Origin: Paragorgia papillata
Taxonomy: Eukaryota > Cnidaria > Anthozoa > Scleralcyonacea > Coralliidae
Reading direction: 5' to 3'
Assembly: GCA_035771165.1 (NCBI GenBank)
Contig: JAWNZC010000366.1
Location: forward strand, 199,001 to 263,000
Length of the DNA: 64,000 nt
In this document: in pieces, positions 11,529-22,679 of the stretch
How positions within the stretch are numbered: the stretch's first letter is position 1
Layout of the letters: each line of letters starts with the position of its first letter
Notes under the pieces: model-generated
Database searches by the model: none
Told to the model about the DNA's origin: nothing
Seen by the model: only the letters and a program-made list of their open reading frames with translations
Position numbers and translations under genes: made by a program

Positions 11529-12195
11529 TGATGAGTCCTCACTTAATTGATGACCCATCCATCCATGATGAACATTCAAGTTTTACTTTAACATATGAGA
11601 TAGTAGAGCAGAGTACCAAAAGAGGGCGAAAGAAACTAATCGACAGTAGAGGGTACACCTACAATGTACAACAACGACGAGGTGATGCAATAGATTGGCA
11701 GTGTACAGTCCGTAGAAAACTTAACCCATGCAGAGCCAGGATAACCCGACGTGGCATTCCATACTTTGAACATGGTAAACATGGATCCAGCAGAAGTGGG
11801 AGCAGCGATGGTGGCCAGAGTAACTTCTTGTGTGAAAGCCAAAGCTGTGGAAGATGTATTTATGTCAGCAGCAGCTATTGTCGATGAGGTAATTATAACC
11901 ATGTTAGTGTCCATCACATTTGTAAAGACCACATGAAGTGAAACATTAGAATTGTTATCTAAACGTATTTATTTGGGTTTTTATCTTTCTTGTAGGTTTG
12001 TCTAGAGGAGCTTAAAGACATACCATGTCCTAGCTTACCAAAGCCAGAATATATTGCTCGGCAAGCAAACAGGATGCCCCAACGACTGAGACCAACAACC
12101 TTGGACTTTGACCTAGAAGAGGAACATCTCCCAGATGAATTTCTACGCACAGACTTACGTGTTCGTTACCGCCGTCATCTCGCATCAATATCGAA
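11516..12195 (+). pseudogene. FLYWCH-type (MULE-like) transposase remnant, two exons
   Basis: Exon 1 runs to 11888 and encodes a FLYWCH zinc-finger module: KRGRKKLIDSRGYTYNV, then DWQCTVRR, then CRARI and a final HGKH. Its frame shifts by +1 near 11770, after which a helix ending in SAAAIVDE continues to a GT donor at 11889. The intron ends at TGTAG (11995). Exon 2 starts at 11996 and encodes a CPSLPKP..ARQANR linker and an LDFDLEEEHLP segment. The catalytic domain that should follow is missing: the sequence runs into a foldback repeat at 12197. FLYWCH modules are DNA-binding zinc fingers found in MULE transposases; the MULE link here is inferred from the module order. Confidence 0.65.
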
Positions 12196-12196
12196 A

Positions 12197-12270
12197 CCAA
12201 CCTCGTACCCAGGGTCTCATCTCCGCTCCCCCGCCCACGCGCTGCGAAAAGACCCTGGTTGGGGCTGGTC
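12197..12270. repeat. MITE-like foldback (CGTACCCAGGGTCTC ... GACCCTGG)
   Basis: The left arm, ACCTCGTACCCAGGGTCTC, is partly complementary to a GACCCTGGTTGGGG right arm. I recognise this arm sequence as a common dispersed foldback in marine invertebrate genomes (memory only). It cuts off the FLYWCH exon. Confidence 0.5.
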
Positions 12271-12309
12271 ACGTGTTTCGAGGGCAAAAATAGAACTTAC
12301 TGGCGGTGG

Positions 12310-12451
12310 TGTAATAGATTTAGATGTATTTACTTGTAATTAGATTCATGGATTTCCGGTGGACTTCCGGTGTAACGAACTGTATAAATAGTTGAGCAAA
12401 TGCAAGTAATAAAGGTCTTATTGCGAGTTAACCTTTGAACAACGTCTTACA
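12310..12451 (+). repeat. Gypsy 5' LTR (142 bp)
   Basis: It starts TGTAATAG and ends CTTACA. It differs from the 3' LTR by one substitution (T versus G in ATTAGATTCATGG) and one single-base indel near the end. Confidence 0.95.
12383..12413 (+). promoter_or_regulatory. LTR TATA box and polyadenylation signal
   Basis: TATAAATA lies at 12383-12390 and AATAAA at 12408-12413. Both sit in an LTR only 142 bp long, so the promoter and the poly(A) signal are about 20 bp apart. Confidence 0.65.
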
Positions 12452-12465
12452 TGGTGGCAGCGGTG
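12452..12465 (+). promoter_or_regulatory. Primer binding site, probably tRNA-Leu
   Basis: TGGTGGCAGCGGTG follows the LTR without a spacer. It is complementary to the 3' end (with CCA) of eukaryotic tRNA-Leu whose acceptor arm ends CACCGCTGCCA. The match of 14 bases is judged from memory of tRNA-Leu. Confidence 0.65.
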
Positions 12466-12473
12466 AAACAAGG

Positions 12474-14276
12474 ATGGCTGAAGGATTCGTAAAGCCGAAT
12501 GCACTGTCTTTCGACGGAAATGTCGCTGAAAATTGGAGGAGATTTAAACAGCGATATTCGATATTCGTAGTAGCGTCAGGATATGAGAGGAAATCAAAGA
12601 AAGAAAAGACGTGCATGTTATTAAACCTTGCTGGCGAACAAGCAATTGAAGTGTTTAATACGTTCACTTTTGGCGACGATGAGGATGCTGATGATCTAGA
12701 ACAAGTCATTCGAAAGTTTGAAGAATACTGTATACCAAAGAGGAACATAACATACGAGAGACATGTGTTTAACTCAAGAATGCAAGCGACCGGCGAAACA
12801 ATTGATAATTATGTCACCGAACTCAAATTGCAAGCGAAGCATTGTGAGTTCGGGTCGCTCACAAACGAACTTATCCGAGATCGAATTGTAGTTGGAGTGA
12901 AGGATGATACGGTGAGAAGCAGATTGTTGAGAGAAAGTGAGTTGACGTTGCAGAAAACGGTTGATATTTGCCGAGCAGCAGAAGTTTCGTCGAGTCAGAT
13001 ATCCGCCCTGAAGTCATCCGAGACAAGTATTCATGGTCTTGAAAAGAGAAAAGGAGGTAATTCCCAAGCGTACCGCGATGAGAATCAACAAGCTTTATGC
13101 AAATACTGCGAACTACAACATATGCGAGGAAAATGTCCGGCCTTTGGTAAAGTTTGTAGCGCCTGTAAGAAAAGAAATCACTTCGCGAAAGTGTGTAGAA
13201 GCAAGCCAGTTCATACTATGGAACACGACGATTTCTTCATCGGAATGATCAATCAAAACGAAGTGGTTAGCGAAGTTACAGCGAAAGACGAGGAATGGCA
13301 TGCCGTCTTAAATATCGAAGGGACAGATGTCAACTTCAAGCTAGACACCGGCGCTAAATACAATGTTATACCAAGAAAGATATTCGAAAAGATTGGAACC
13401 TCGACGCCGCTGAATAAGACCACGACCAGGCTTTTTTCTTATGGCGGGAACAGAATAGCTGTGGCTGGAGAAGTTTATCTAAAGAGCAAGTACCGAAACG
13501 ATGATTACATGATGCAGTATTTTGTCGTGGAACAAGCAACACAACCGCTATTGGGCTTAAGAGCGTGTGAAGACCTTGGCCTGTTGCAACGAATACAAAG
13601 TCTCAAACAGGAAGAACATCAGGAAGAACTTTTCCAGTCTAAAATGGTCGCTAAGTTCCAGGAGGTTTTCGATAACATTGATAACATTGGATGTTTACCC
13701 GTAAAACATCACATACAGTTAGATGAAGCAGTTAAACCAGTAATTCACGCTCCGAGACGAGTACCAATGGCACTACGGTCACGTGTTAAAGAAGAGCTAG
13801 ACAGAATGGAAAAACTTGGCGTCATTCGTCCGGTAAACAAGCCGACCGACTGGGTTTCGTCCATGGTCACCGTGGTAAAGCCAGGAAAGCTCAGAATCTG
13901 TTTAGATCCGCGTGATTTGTATTTAGCCATCAAAAGGGAACACTATCCGATGTTAACTGTTGAGGAAGTAGTGTCACGTTTGCCCAACGCGAAGGTCTTC
14001 TCAAAACTGGACGCAGCAAGTGGATTCTGGCAAATACCACTCGACGAAGAGTCTTCATCGCTCACTTGTTTTAATACGCCATTTGGAAGGTACGAGTTCA
14101 AACGTCTACCATTTGCTATCAAGTCAGAAAGCCACGATGAGAGTTTGAGAAGGGTCATGGAGAGAGTGCAAGAGGTTGGTCTCAAGCTTCGCGAAGAGAA
14201 ATGCAGATTTAGAGTCCGATCGGTGACGTATGTAGGACATCAACTTACCTCAGATGGAGTAAAGCCAGATAGATAG
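12474..14276 (+). CDS. Gypsy gag-protease-RT polyprotein, truncated by LINE insertion
   Basis: The ATG at 12474 is the first methionine after the PBS. The order is a capsid-like gag region, two zinc-knuckle-like Cys clusters (near 13098-13195), an aspartic protease with DTGA (near 13345), and reverse transcriptase from about 13790. RT shows KLRICLDPRDL, FSKLDAASGFWQIPL and the LPFAIKS block, then jumps in frame at about 14126 straight to the segment that normally follows the catalytic YxDD motif. About 35 residues including the active site are gone. The frame ends at 14276 in LINE sequence. RT and protease normally act in cytoplasmic particles that copy the element's RNA. No frameshift occurs in this 1.8-kb stretch. 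Confidence 0.9.
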   Translation: MAEGFVKPNALSFDGNVAENWRRFKQRYSIFVVASGYERKSKKEKTCMLLNLAGEQAIEVFNTFTFGDDEDADDLEQVIRKFEEYCIPKRNITYERHVFNSRMQATGETIDNYVTELKLQAKHCEFGSLTNELIRDRIVVGVKDDTVRSRLLRESELTLQKTVDICRAAEVSSSQISALKSSETSIHGLEKRKGGNSQAYRDENQQALCKYCELQHMRGKCPAFGKVCSACKKRNHFAKVCRSKPVHTMEHDDFFIGMINQNEVVSEVTAKDEEWHAVLNIEGTDVNFKLDTGAKYNVIPRKIFEKIGTSTPLNKTTTRLFSYGGNRIAVAGEVYLKSKYRNDDYMMQYFVVEQATQPLLGLRACEDLGLLQRIQSLKQEEHQEELFQSKMVAKFQEVFDNIDNIGCLPVKHHIQLDEAVKPVIHAPRRVPMALRSRVKEELDRMEKLGVIRPVNKPTDWVSSMVTVVKPGKLRICLDPRDLYLAIKREHYPMLTVEEVVSRLPNAKVFSKLDAASGFWQIPLDEESSSLTCFNTPFGRYEFKRLPFAIKSESHDESLRRVMERVQEVGLKLREEKCRFRVRSVTYVGHQLTSDGVKPDR

Positions 14277-14435
14277 AAAACTTTATTTAAACACGCTAAC
14301 CCCGTCAACCGAAGCTGATTTCCACGAGGGGCGTGTACAAAAGAAGTGTAGAAGTATAGTATTAAAAAGCTATTTACAAAATATAAGATATAGTATTAAC
14401 GTAATCAACTAGTAGTAATCTATTTACAGGTACAT

Positions 14436-17207
14436 CTATTTACATTTACTATCAATGTGAGTAGCGATTTTCCTTCGAAAGGAAGAAAGGGATTTGCTCT
14501 CCCTAATTTCTTTTGGAATAGAATTCCAAAGGTATGCTCCGTCATACATGAAACTATTTTTCATATTATTAGTACGCGGTTGTGGTAAACAAAGACTTGA
14601 AATGTTCCGAAGATTATAGTTTGTCATCTCACCTTTATATGTGAAAAGATTAGTGAGTGACTCAGGGCCCATTTTATTTAATAATTTGTACATCATTTTT
14701 GCTTTAGCTTTCTTCCTTTCTGTTTTAAGTGGCTCCCAGCCCAATGCTTGTAAAGCAACAGAATGATCTATGTCATTGCTCATATTCATGATAATTCGAG
14801 CAGCTCTATTTTGGAGTTTCCAAGATAAATGCTGGTCAATTGTCACTCCAAGCGTTTTGCATTCATAAACTTGTTTAACCGGTTTGTTTTCAATTTTAAC
14901 ATTTGGTTGCGAATTTGAAATACTTTTTATCATTTGTTTTGAACCAATTAACATAAATTCAGTCTTAGCTACATTTAGGCTAAGTTTATTGGCGATTAAC
15001 CATTTTCTAAGGTTTTCCAAATCAGAATTCACTGCAGCTTCAAGATCAGTTATAGAATCTCCAGAAGCTGTCAGGTTTGTGTCGTCAGGAAACAACCGAG
15101 GTTTTGTTTTATATAGACATTGAGGCAAATCATTAATATATAATAGAAAGAATAGTGGCCCTAAAATAGAGCCTTGTGGTACGCCACATTTGATCAATTT
15201 CTCTGATGAAATAGATCCTTTTATTTGGCATTTCTGACTTCGATTTGAGAGATAAGATTTGAGAAAAGATAGAGCTTGTCCTTTTACTCCATAGAGCTCC
15301 AATTTCCTCAATAGAATTTGATGATCAACAGTATCAAATGCTTTTTTTAAGTCGATTAAGACTACTAGATTAAACATTTTCCGGTCTAAATTCATATACC
15401 AGTTATTAGTACAGTCCAGTAATGCTGTAGCTGTAGAGTGACATTTTCGAAAACCAAATTGACAATCACTTAGAAGTCCAAATTTGGTTAAATAATTGTA
15501 CAGTTGATCATACAGAATTCGTTCCATAATCTTGCTAATGGCTGGCAAAACTGAAATTGGTCTGTAGTTTCCTGGCACGTTTCGTTGACCATTTTTATAG
15601 AGGTATTACTCTAGCCATTTTCCATTCATCAGGGAAAGAGGATAGAGTAATAGCCTGATTAAAAATATGTGTCAGTGAATCTGAAATGGTAGGTGCAGCT
15701 ATTTTAATAATTTTACAAGAAATCTTATCAACGCCAGTGGCTTTATTGCCAGAAAGACCATGCAAGAGATGGTAGACATTACTGACGGTAACTGGCTGGA
15801 ATGCAGTGAATTCTGATTTAGCATTCTTAACATATGTTTCAAAGTTGTAATTTGATGTATCAATTTTGCTAGCTAAATCAGGGCCAATATTTGAAAAATA
15901 ATCATTAAAGCCCTCTGCAATATCTTTGGGATTTGTTAAACTATTTCCACCTAGTTTTAGCTCATTCACCACTGTTGGTTTGTTTTGTCTACCTAATAAA
16001 TTGTTTATAGTTTTCCAAGCCTGTTTAGGATTGCATTTTTGACAAGCAATTTTCGTGGAATAATAATCTTTTTTAGCATTTCTTAGCTCTATATTTACTT
16101 GATTTCTTGTTGTTTTATAGTTTAACCAATCCTTTTCTAGGTTGTAATAATGGCTTTTCTTTTTAATTTGTCCCTTGCATTTATAAGTTCCTTTATAGCA
16201 CTTGTAATCCAAGGAACTTTTTTTGCTCTAATCTTTTTGTGTTGAAGTGGTGCATGTTTATCTAGGACCTCTAAGAATAATTTCTTCCAAATTTCCCACA
16301 TAGAATTTGGATCTTCAGCCAAAAAATACACATTTTCCCAGGGTTGTCGCATCAGATCCTCAACAAACTTTTGCTTATCAAATTTTTTCATATTTCTAAT
16401 CTGAACAGTGTTTTCTTGTTTTTTAATAACAGAAAGTTTCCTGATTGCAAATACTAAACTATGGTCGCTTATACCTGTATGGATAACACCAGAATCAGAA
16501 ACTTTCTCTGGTGTATTAGTAACTATATGATCAATTAGGCTGGAGGTTGTCATAGTTACTCGAGTAGCTTCATCGATCAATTGTGATAACTGATACAATT
16601 CATACAATGACTTTATTTTCTTTGTTGGCACATTAGAATCCTTATCTGTTTTTAGCATATCACAGTTTAGATCACCAAGAATATACATTTCTTTATTTTC
16701 ATCATCAATAGTTTTTAATAATTTTTCCAAATGATCAAAGAATTCAGATGATGCATTGGGTGGTCTATAAACTGTTGTAACAAGAAATGGTCTGCTATGT
16801 GGCTTAGTAATTTCTACACAAACAGCCTCTAGTTCAGAGGGAATCAGATCATGTCTTATATTGTAGTTTATGGAGCTACGCAAGTAGATACAAACTCCAC
16901 CCCCATTCCTTGATCTGTCTTTTCTAATAATATCATAATCGTTAAGATGAATCATATTATCAGTTATATTTGAATCAAGGCGTGTCTCATTGAAGGCAAT
17001 AAGATCAATGAATTTGTTTGACATTGAATACATTATTTCATCAATTTTTTTGGGCAGACTAACAATGTTAAGAAAAGCCAATTTAAAACCTCTTTCATTA
17101 GGAATGGAGTTAAGGCTAGTGAAAAAATCGCTACTCACATTTTTGTTTGATAAATCATTAACTAATGTTTCAGTACTTGACTGACATACTTTAGATATGT
17201 TGTTCAA
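14436..17207 (-). pseudogene. LINE ORF2: APE endonuclease and reverse transcriptase, broken
   Basis: The reading runs in three frame segments: 17207-16137, 16212-15595 and 15578-14436. The first carries an APE-type nuclease with FNETRLDSN, the TTVYRPPN strand, ILGDLNCD and a final SDHSLVF. The second carries the connector and the RT start (NKATGVDKISCKIIK). The third has the RT core: NYRPISVLPAISKIMERI, GFRKCHSTATALL, VLIDLKKAFDTVDH and GVPQGSILGPLFFLLYINDL. The catalytic box reads FPDD where F/Y-A-DD is normal, a damaging Ala to Pro change. Near 14815 the thumb or connection region has a clean in-frame loss of roughly 60 residues (LSWK joins directly to LQNRAARI). The element copied itself by nicking DNA and priming on it; this copy cannot. 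Confidence 0.85.
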
Positions 17208-18799
17208 TCTTTCTTGTGATGTCCATAAGCTGCTCGAAAAAAAGGCTCAACTGGCTCATCATTTCTAATTGGCACCGATGAATTGGCACCAGCAGTTCTA
17301 ATTCGCATTGATTTTAGGAAGGTGCAAAATGCACTCCCTAATGCTCTGTCTCCTACTTGATTTAAGTGTAAATTAGAGTGGTTTAAAAAGGACTTGCTTA
17401 TATTGTCATTATCGATGTAAGAAATTTCATGCTTTAAACATAAATTATATATTAATTTATTATAACACGATATTTTACTTGCCACAACTTGACCATCATT
17501 TCTTCTGATCACACTAGATACAGCAACCTTCTCTGCCTGATGTTTCACATCTTCTATCAGCCTTTCCATTTTCTCTGCTACTTGTTCTGCATCCTCATGT
17601 ACCAGATTATTAGTTCCCACATGAAGAATAATTGAGTTGTAGGCTTGACCTTCACGAATTTTCCTGAAACTTTTTATGGATCTGACCGACTGTTGCTCCA
17701 CTGTACGAATGCCAAACTGCATTGCTTCTTGCCGCTCTTTCGATTTTTTTCTGATCGATATGCTTAACCATGGAATCCCCGATTACCAAGGTACTTTTCT
17801 TGTTTTCAATGAGTTTCTTTGAGGATCTATCAGTTCCAACATGGCCATGGCTGTTTGTATGTGGATTCTTTCGTTTCTTCTTCAACTTGGTAAACTTCAG
17901 CTTCTGGTTTTGAACGATAATTGTCGATTTGGAAGCTGATGTTATTGGTTGCATCTTCTTTTATGGTGTCCACTGGCAAACTGTTTCTTTCTTCCTCTTC
18001 AATGTCCAATATAGTGAAGCGATTTTGAATTGGAGTTGAAGATATATTGTGTGTAGTGGTGGTTTCACGCCTACCCGAGTTTTCTTTAGATTCAATCTTG
18101 ATCCACTCGTCTTGTTTAATGTCCAGAATTTTCTTTATGCCCTCTCCTTCACTTTTCAACTCGGCCACAGTGGCTTTCAAAGTTTCCATCTCGGCCGCCA
18201 TTTTGTTGTTGTCATCGATCAAATTTTAGTGTCTTGGCGTCGGATTCTGCCGCTCGTAAAACCGTATTTTGTTGTTCTTCGTTTTGTTTCTTCTGAACTT
18301 CGTTGATCAGTAACATCATTTTTTCAATTTCACCTTTATAATGTTCGCATTGCTCGCATTGTTTGTCTATACGAGTGTCGCCTTCACTGGCTTCAGTCAC
18401 AATATGAACCACGTGTTCGCTAGCTTCTTGCTCGCGTTCTTTGTCGGTTTCATTTTCGCCTTCATTCGTATGTGCGTAGCTCGTCAAGGTAGCTTTTAAA
18501 TGACTCTCTTCACTGTCTTTCACAATAACGACTTTTTTCTTCGTTGCCCCATGCCATTTAAAGACAAAGTCAGGATTTGTAAATAGCTTCGTATCGCCAC
18601 CAGGCGAGGACTATTTTCCGTCTAATTTTAAATCGGCTTCAACAAACTTCTTCAAGCTATCTAAATCGTTCTTCCAGAAGAACTCACTTCCACATATGTA
18701 TAAAGAAGACAATTTGACCAATTTCGTATCACTAACGACGCTTCTTTGTTCAGAAATCGATGGAGACGGAGAGCTCACAGACTCGTGACAATCCGCCAT
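17204..18799 (-). pseudogene. LINE ORF1 with C-terminal SGNH/GDSL esterase domain, broken
   Basis: ATG at 18799 starts an acidic, Ser-rich N-terminus. A TAG nonsense codon near 18612 stands where the neighbouring SPGGDTKLF context suggests Trp. A Glu/Lys-rich coiled-coil region follows, then the esterase. Block I reads IGDSMVKHID (near 17770), the Gly-Thr-Asn block reads LHVGTNN (near 17615), and a C-terminal His-containing LHLNQVGDRALG block is near 17360. Frame segments are 18799-18212 (with the stop), 18222-17830, 17954-17652 and 17722-17204, each step a +1 shift. Esterase-type ORF1 proteins are known from CR1/L2 LINEs, where lipid or membrane binding has been proposed. Confidence 0.8.
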
Positions 18800-18840
18800 G
18801 ACTGACTGATAGTCAACTGTACAAGCAAGGTTGCCGCCAT

Positions 18841-18928
18841 TCTCGAGATGACAACACCGAAGAATAAGCAAGAAGTCCAGAGGTTTATGGGAATGATTCA
18901 ATATCTTGGAAAGTTTATACCAAACCTA
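18841..18928 (+). pseudogene. Gypsy pol fragment between the two insertions
   Basis: This 88-bp island encodes the RT to RNase H connection, recognisable by KNKQEVQRFMGMIQYL. It shows that the LINE and the composite DNA element hit the same gypsy copy only 88 bp apart. The TA at 18927-18928 is the left target duplication of the composite. Confidence 0.88.
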
Positions 18929-19181
18929 CAATCATTGACAAAATTCCTGAAACGAAGCTAACATTAAATGGTTTAATGTCCCGCCGTCCCCCACTTCAAT
19001 GTTGTGGAACTCAAAACGTGTACAATTTGCACTCAGTCATCTGCCATCACATTTAAATGTTCAGAATAACAACATTGAAAAGGGGGGACGGGGGGATAGC
19101 AATTTATGCCAAAAAAAGAGGCTTAGCAATTAACATGGCATGATTCACTCGTGTCGTTTCAACTAATTTTGTCAATGATTG
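18929..19181. repeat. Terminal unit T1 (253 bp, palindromic)
   Basis: Ends are inverted repeats of about 27 bp. An inner pair, CCCGTCCCCCACTTCAATG and CATTGAAAAGGGGGGACGGG, is also inverted, so most of the unit can fold back. This copy has a few private substitutions compared with T2-T4. Confidence 0.9.
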
Positions 19182-20803
19182 TCTGAATTTACGTTGATAA
19201 TTCTCCATACATTTTTCGTTGCAGAGAAACGGCATATTCTACACACGACTGCGCAAAGTGATCTCACATACATTTAACACATATATTGATCACTAACAAC
19301 AACCGATAATTTTAAAGGTTAATTACATGACGTCACCATGACATCATGAAGAATAATGTATACCCCGCACTTACGCAAATCATTAAAATATTTGACCATT
19401 CATGCTGATATAAAGAGAAAAGTCGGGAAGAAATTGTCTTAAGTAAATGCCTAAAAGAACAGAACAAATTGTTTGCAGAAAGGTGAAAAAAATTATTTCA
19501 CCAGTTGCATTCATTGAAAACTTGTCAATAAAATAATTACCCAAGGCTTCGAATTCATCTCAAGTTACAACTGGCACTCGTGTTATAAAAGAGCTCATAT
19601 GTCAAGGAACATAATAAACAACGAATCGAGGATTTCAGCTCGATTTCAACAAAAATAATCGATACCCAAACATTTCTCCCTTATACTTTTATCATTACAA
19701 ATAGTTGGCAACACATATATACTTCTAAGTTATCATTACACTTTGCTATGTACGAGAGCCCTAAAATTAAGCTCAGTTTACCACACTTTACCACAAACTT
19801 AGCATAATATTCAGTGCAACTTCAACTGAAATATTCGATACACAAAGATGTTTTTAAACTTTAGCTGTACTTAAGCATTAAGTGGACATAATTGTTGCAT
19901 TTGATCACACTTTACCATATACTTACACTAAAATTTAGTGCACTTTACCACAATCTGCATATATAAAAGAATCATAATCTAATTTATTAACATAAACATG
20001 GTAAAGTGTGGTAAAGTGTGGTAAAGTGTGGCAAAATACAAAATTTATATGGTAAACTGAATTGATATAAAACGATGTAGCTAAGAAAGTACTATAAACA
20101 GTTCATTTCACTCGAAATAATCCGATAGCACTATTTATTTGTCCAATTTCATTCACAAGTATAGCAAATATTAAGCAGCAGGGCGCCATGTTGCGATAGA
20201 CCCCATGGGAGCTTTGTTCAAAAAACAAGACATCCGGTTGAACGTAATCGTATACGATCGATTGCAGAAACCGCCTAAATTCCATGTTATTCCTGACGCT
20301 TAAATTTTATTTACGAATAATTCCTGTTATGCTGCCACACTAATTCCACTATGTTCTATCGGGAAAAATTTTCATTCAAAGTATAATTGAGCAACCAGCG
20401 GCACATGAGCCAATCGACTTCGCCACGGTTCTATAGAAATTGAATAGGACGACAGTTTCTTTATCAAACTACTAATCTTTTACTAAATAACTTGGTAATT
20501 TCTTGACTTGAGTGGTTTCTTCAATTTGTTTTGTCACAGAGGTCATTATGCCTGTGGGCCGTGGCATACGCAACTTCTTTTTAAATGGCTACAACTGTAA
20601 TTAATCGCTTGTTGATTGGATAAAACTTTAACTTCAAATGCTTACAAAAAAATTATTGTAATCCCGTTCGATAATAGAATATGCATTTAAACTAACCACA
20701 TATTCTTCTTTATCATATTTTAAAACATTAATTGTCAATTCATCAGAGAAAATTGATTTTTATCAATGAAATCTGTTGCGTTTGCGTTCATTTTGTTCTC
20801 AGA
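19182..20803. repeat. Body 1 of the composite element (1,622 bp)
   Basis: Noncoding, AT-rich sequence. It holds several CACTTTACCA motifs (about 19780-19945) followed, around 20000, by three tandem copies of the inverse motif GGTAAAGTGT. A 60-codon open frame on the minus strand (20103-20285) is not supported as a gene. Confidence 0.88.
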
Positions 20804-21056
20804 CAATCATTGACAAAATTCTTGAAACGAAACTAACATTAAATGGTTTAATGTCCCCCCGTCCCCCACTTCAATGTTGTGGAACTCAAAACGTGTACAA
20901 TTTGCACTCAGTCATCTGCCATCACATTTAAATGTTCAGAATAACAACATTGAAAAGGGGGGACGGGGGGATAGCAATTTATGCCAAAAAAAGAGGCTTA
21001 GCAATTAACATGGCATGATTCACTCGTGTCGTTTCAACTAATTTTGTCAATGATTG
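20804..21056. repeat. Terminal unit T2 (253 bp)
   Basis: Same length and ends as T1. It is flanked by TCAGA on the left and TCTGA on the right instead of TA, which extends its palindrome by five bases. Confidence 0.9.
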
Positions 21057-22679
21057 TCTGAATTTACGTTGATAATTCTCCATACATTTTTCGTTGCAGA
21101 GAAACGGCATATTCTACACACGACTGCGCAAAGTGATCTCACATACATTTAACACATATATTGATCACTAACAACAACCGATAATTTTAAAGGTTAATTA
21201 CATGACGTCACCATGACATCATGAAGAATAATGTATACCCCGCACTTACGCAAATCATTAAAATATTTGACCATTCATGCTGATATAAAGAGAAAAGTCG
21301 GGAAGAAATTGTCTTAAGTAAATGCCTAAAAGAACAGAACAAATTGTTTGCAGAAAGGTGAAAAAAATTATTTCACCAGTTGCATTCATTGAAAACTTGT
21401 CAATAAAATAATTACCCAAGGCTTCGAATTCATCTCAAGTTACAACTGGCACTCGTGTTATAAAAGAGCTCATATGTCAAGGAACATAATAAACAACGAA
21501 TCGAGGATTTCAGCTCGATTTCAACGAAAATAATCGATACCCAAACATTTCTCCCTTATACTTTTATCATTACAAATAGTTGGCAACACATATATACTTC
21601 TAAGTTATCATTACACTTTGCTATGTACGAGAGCCCTAAAATTAAGCTCAGTTTACCACACTTTACCACAAACTTAGCATAATATTCAGTGCAACTTCAA
21701 CTGAAATATTCGATACACAAAGATGTTTTTAAACTTTAGCTGTACTTAAGCATTAAGTGGACATAATTGTTGCATTTGATCACACTTTACCATATACTTA
21801 CACTAAAATTTAGTGCACTTTACCACAATCTGCATATATAAAAGAATCATAATCTAATTTATTAACATAAACAAGGTAAAGTGTGGTAAAGTGTGGTAAA
21901 GTGTGGCAAAATACAAAATTTATATGGTAAACTGAATTGATATAAAACGATTAGTAGCTAAGGAAGTACTATAAACAGTTCATTTCACTCGAAATAATCC
22001 GATAGCACTATTTATTTGTCCAATTTCATTCACAAGTATAGCAAATATTAAGCAGCAGGGCGCCATGTTGCGATAGACCCCATGGGAGCTTTGTTCAAAA
22101 AACAAGACATCCGGTTGAACGTAATCGTATACGATCGATTGCAGAAACCGCCTAAATTCCATGTTATTCCTGACGCTTAAATTTTATTTACGAATAATTC
22201 CTGTTATGCTGCCACACTAATTCCACTATGTTCTATCGGGAAAAATTTTCATTCAAAGTATAATTGAGCAACCAGCGGCACATGAGCCAATCGACTTCGC
22301 CACGGTTCTATAGAAATTGAATAGGACGACAGTTTCTTTATCAAACTACTAATCTTTTACTAAATAACTTGGTAATTTCTTGACTTGAGTGGTTTCTTCA
22401 ATTTGTTTTGTCACAGAGGTCATTATGCCTGTGGGCCGTGGCATACGCAACTTCTTTTAAATGGCTACAACTGTAATTAATCGCTTGTTGATTGGATAAA
22501 ACTTTAACTTCAAATGCTTACAAAAAAATTATTGTAATCCCGTTCGATAATAGAATATGCATTTAAACTAACCACATATTCTTCTTTATCATATTTTAAA
22601 ACATTAATTGTCAATTCATCAGAGAAAATTGATTTTTATCAATGAAATCTGTTGCGTTTGCGTTCATTTTGTTCTCAGA
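21057..22679. repeat. Body 2 of the composite element (1,623 bp)
   Basis: Nearly identical to body 1, with scattered substitutions and one- to few-base indels. Confidence 0.9.

Larger units (their letters stand above)
14271..18840 (-). mobile_element. LINE retrotransposon (CR1/L2-like), nearly full length, inserted in gypsy pol
   Basis: The reverse-strand element has an esterase-type ORF1 (upstream) and an APE endonuclease plus reverse transcriptase ORF2. Its 3' end lies at about 14271, where the minus strand reads AAATAAAG, then short TCTA repeats, which is more like CR1/L2 tails than poly(A). The 5' end is near 18840, only about 40 bases upstream of the ORF1 start. Gypsy coding flanks both sides. 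No target duplication could be fixed with confidence. Confidence 0.88.

Noticed and set aside
20103..22162. Identical 60-codon minus-strand frame in bodies 1 and 2 (20103-20285, 21980-22162)
   Set aside because: Its identity follows from the recent duplication. It is short, has no recognisable domain, and the third copy is broken by an extra A.
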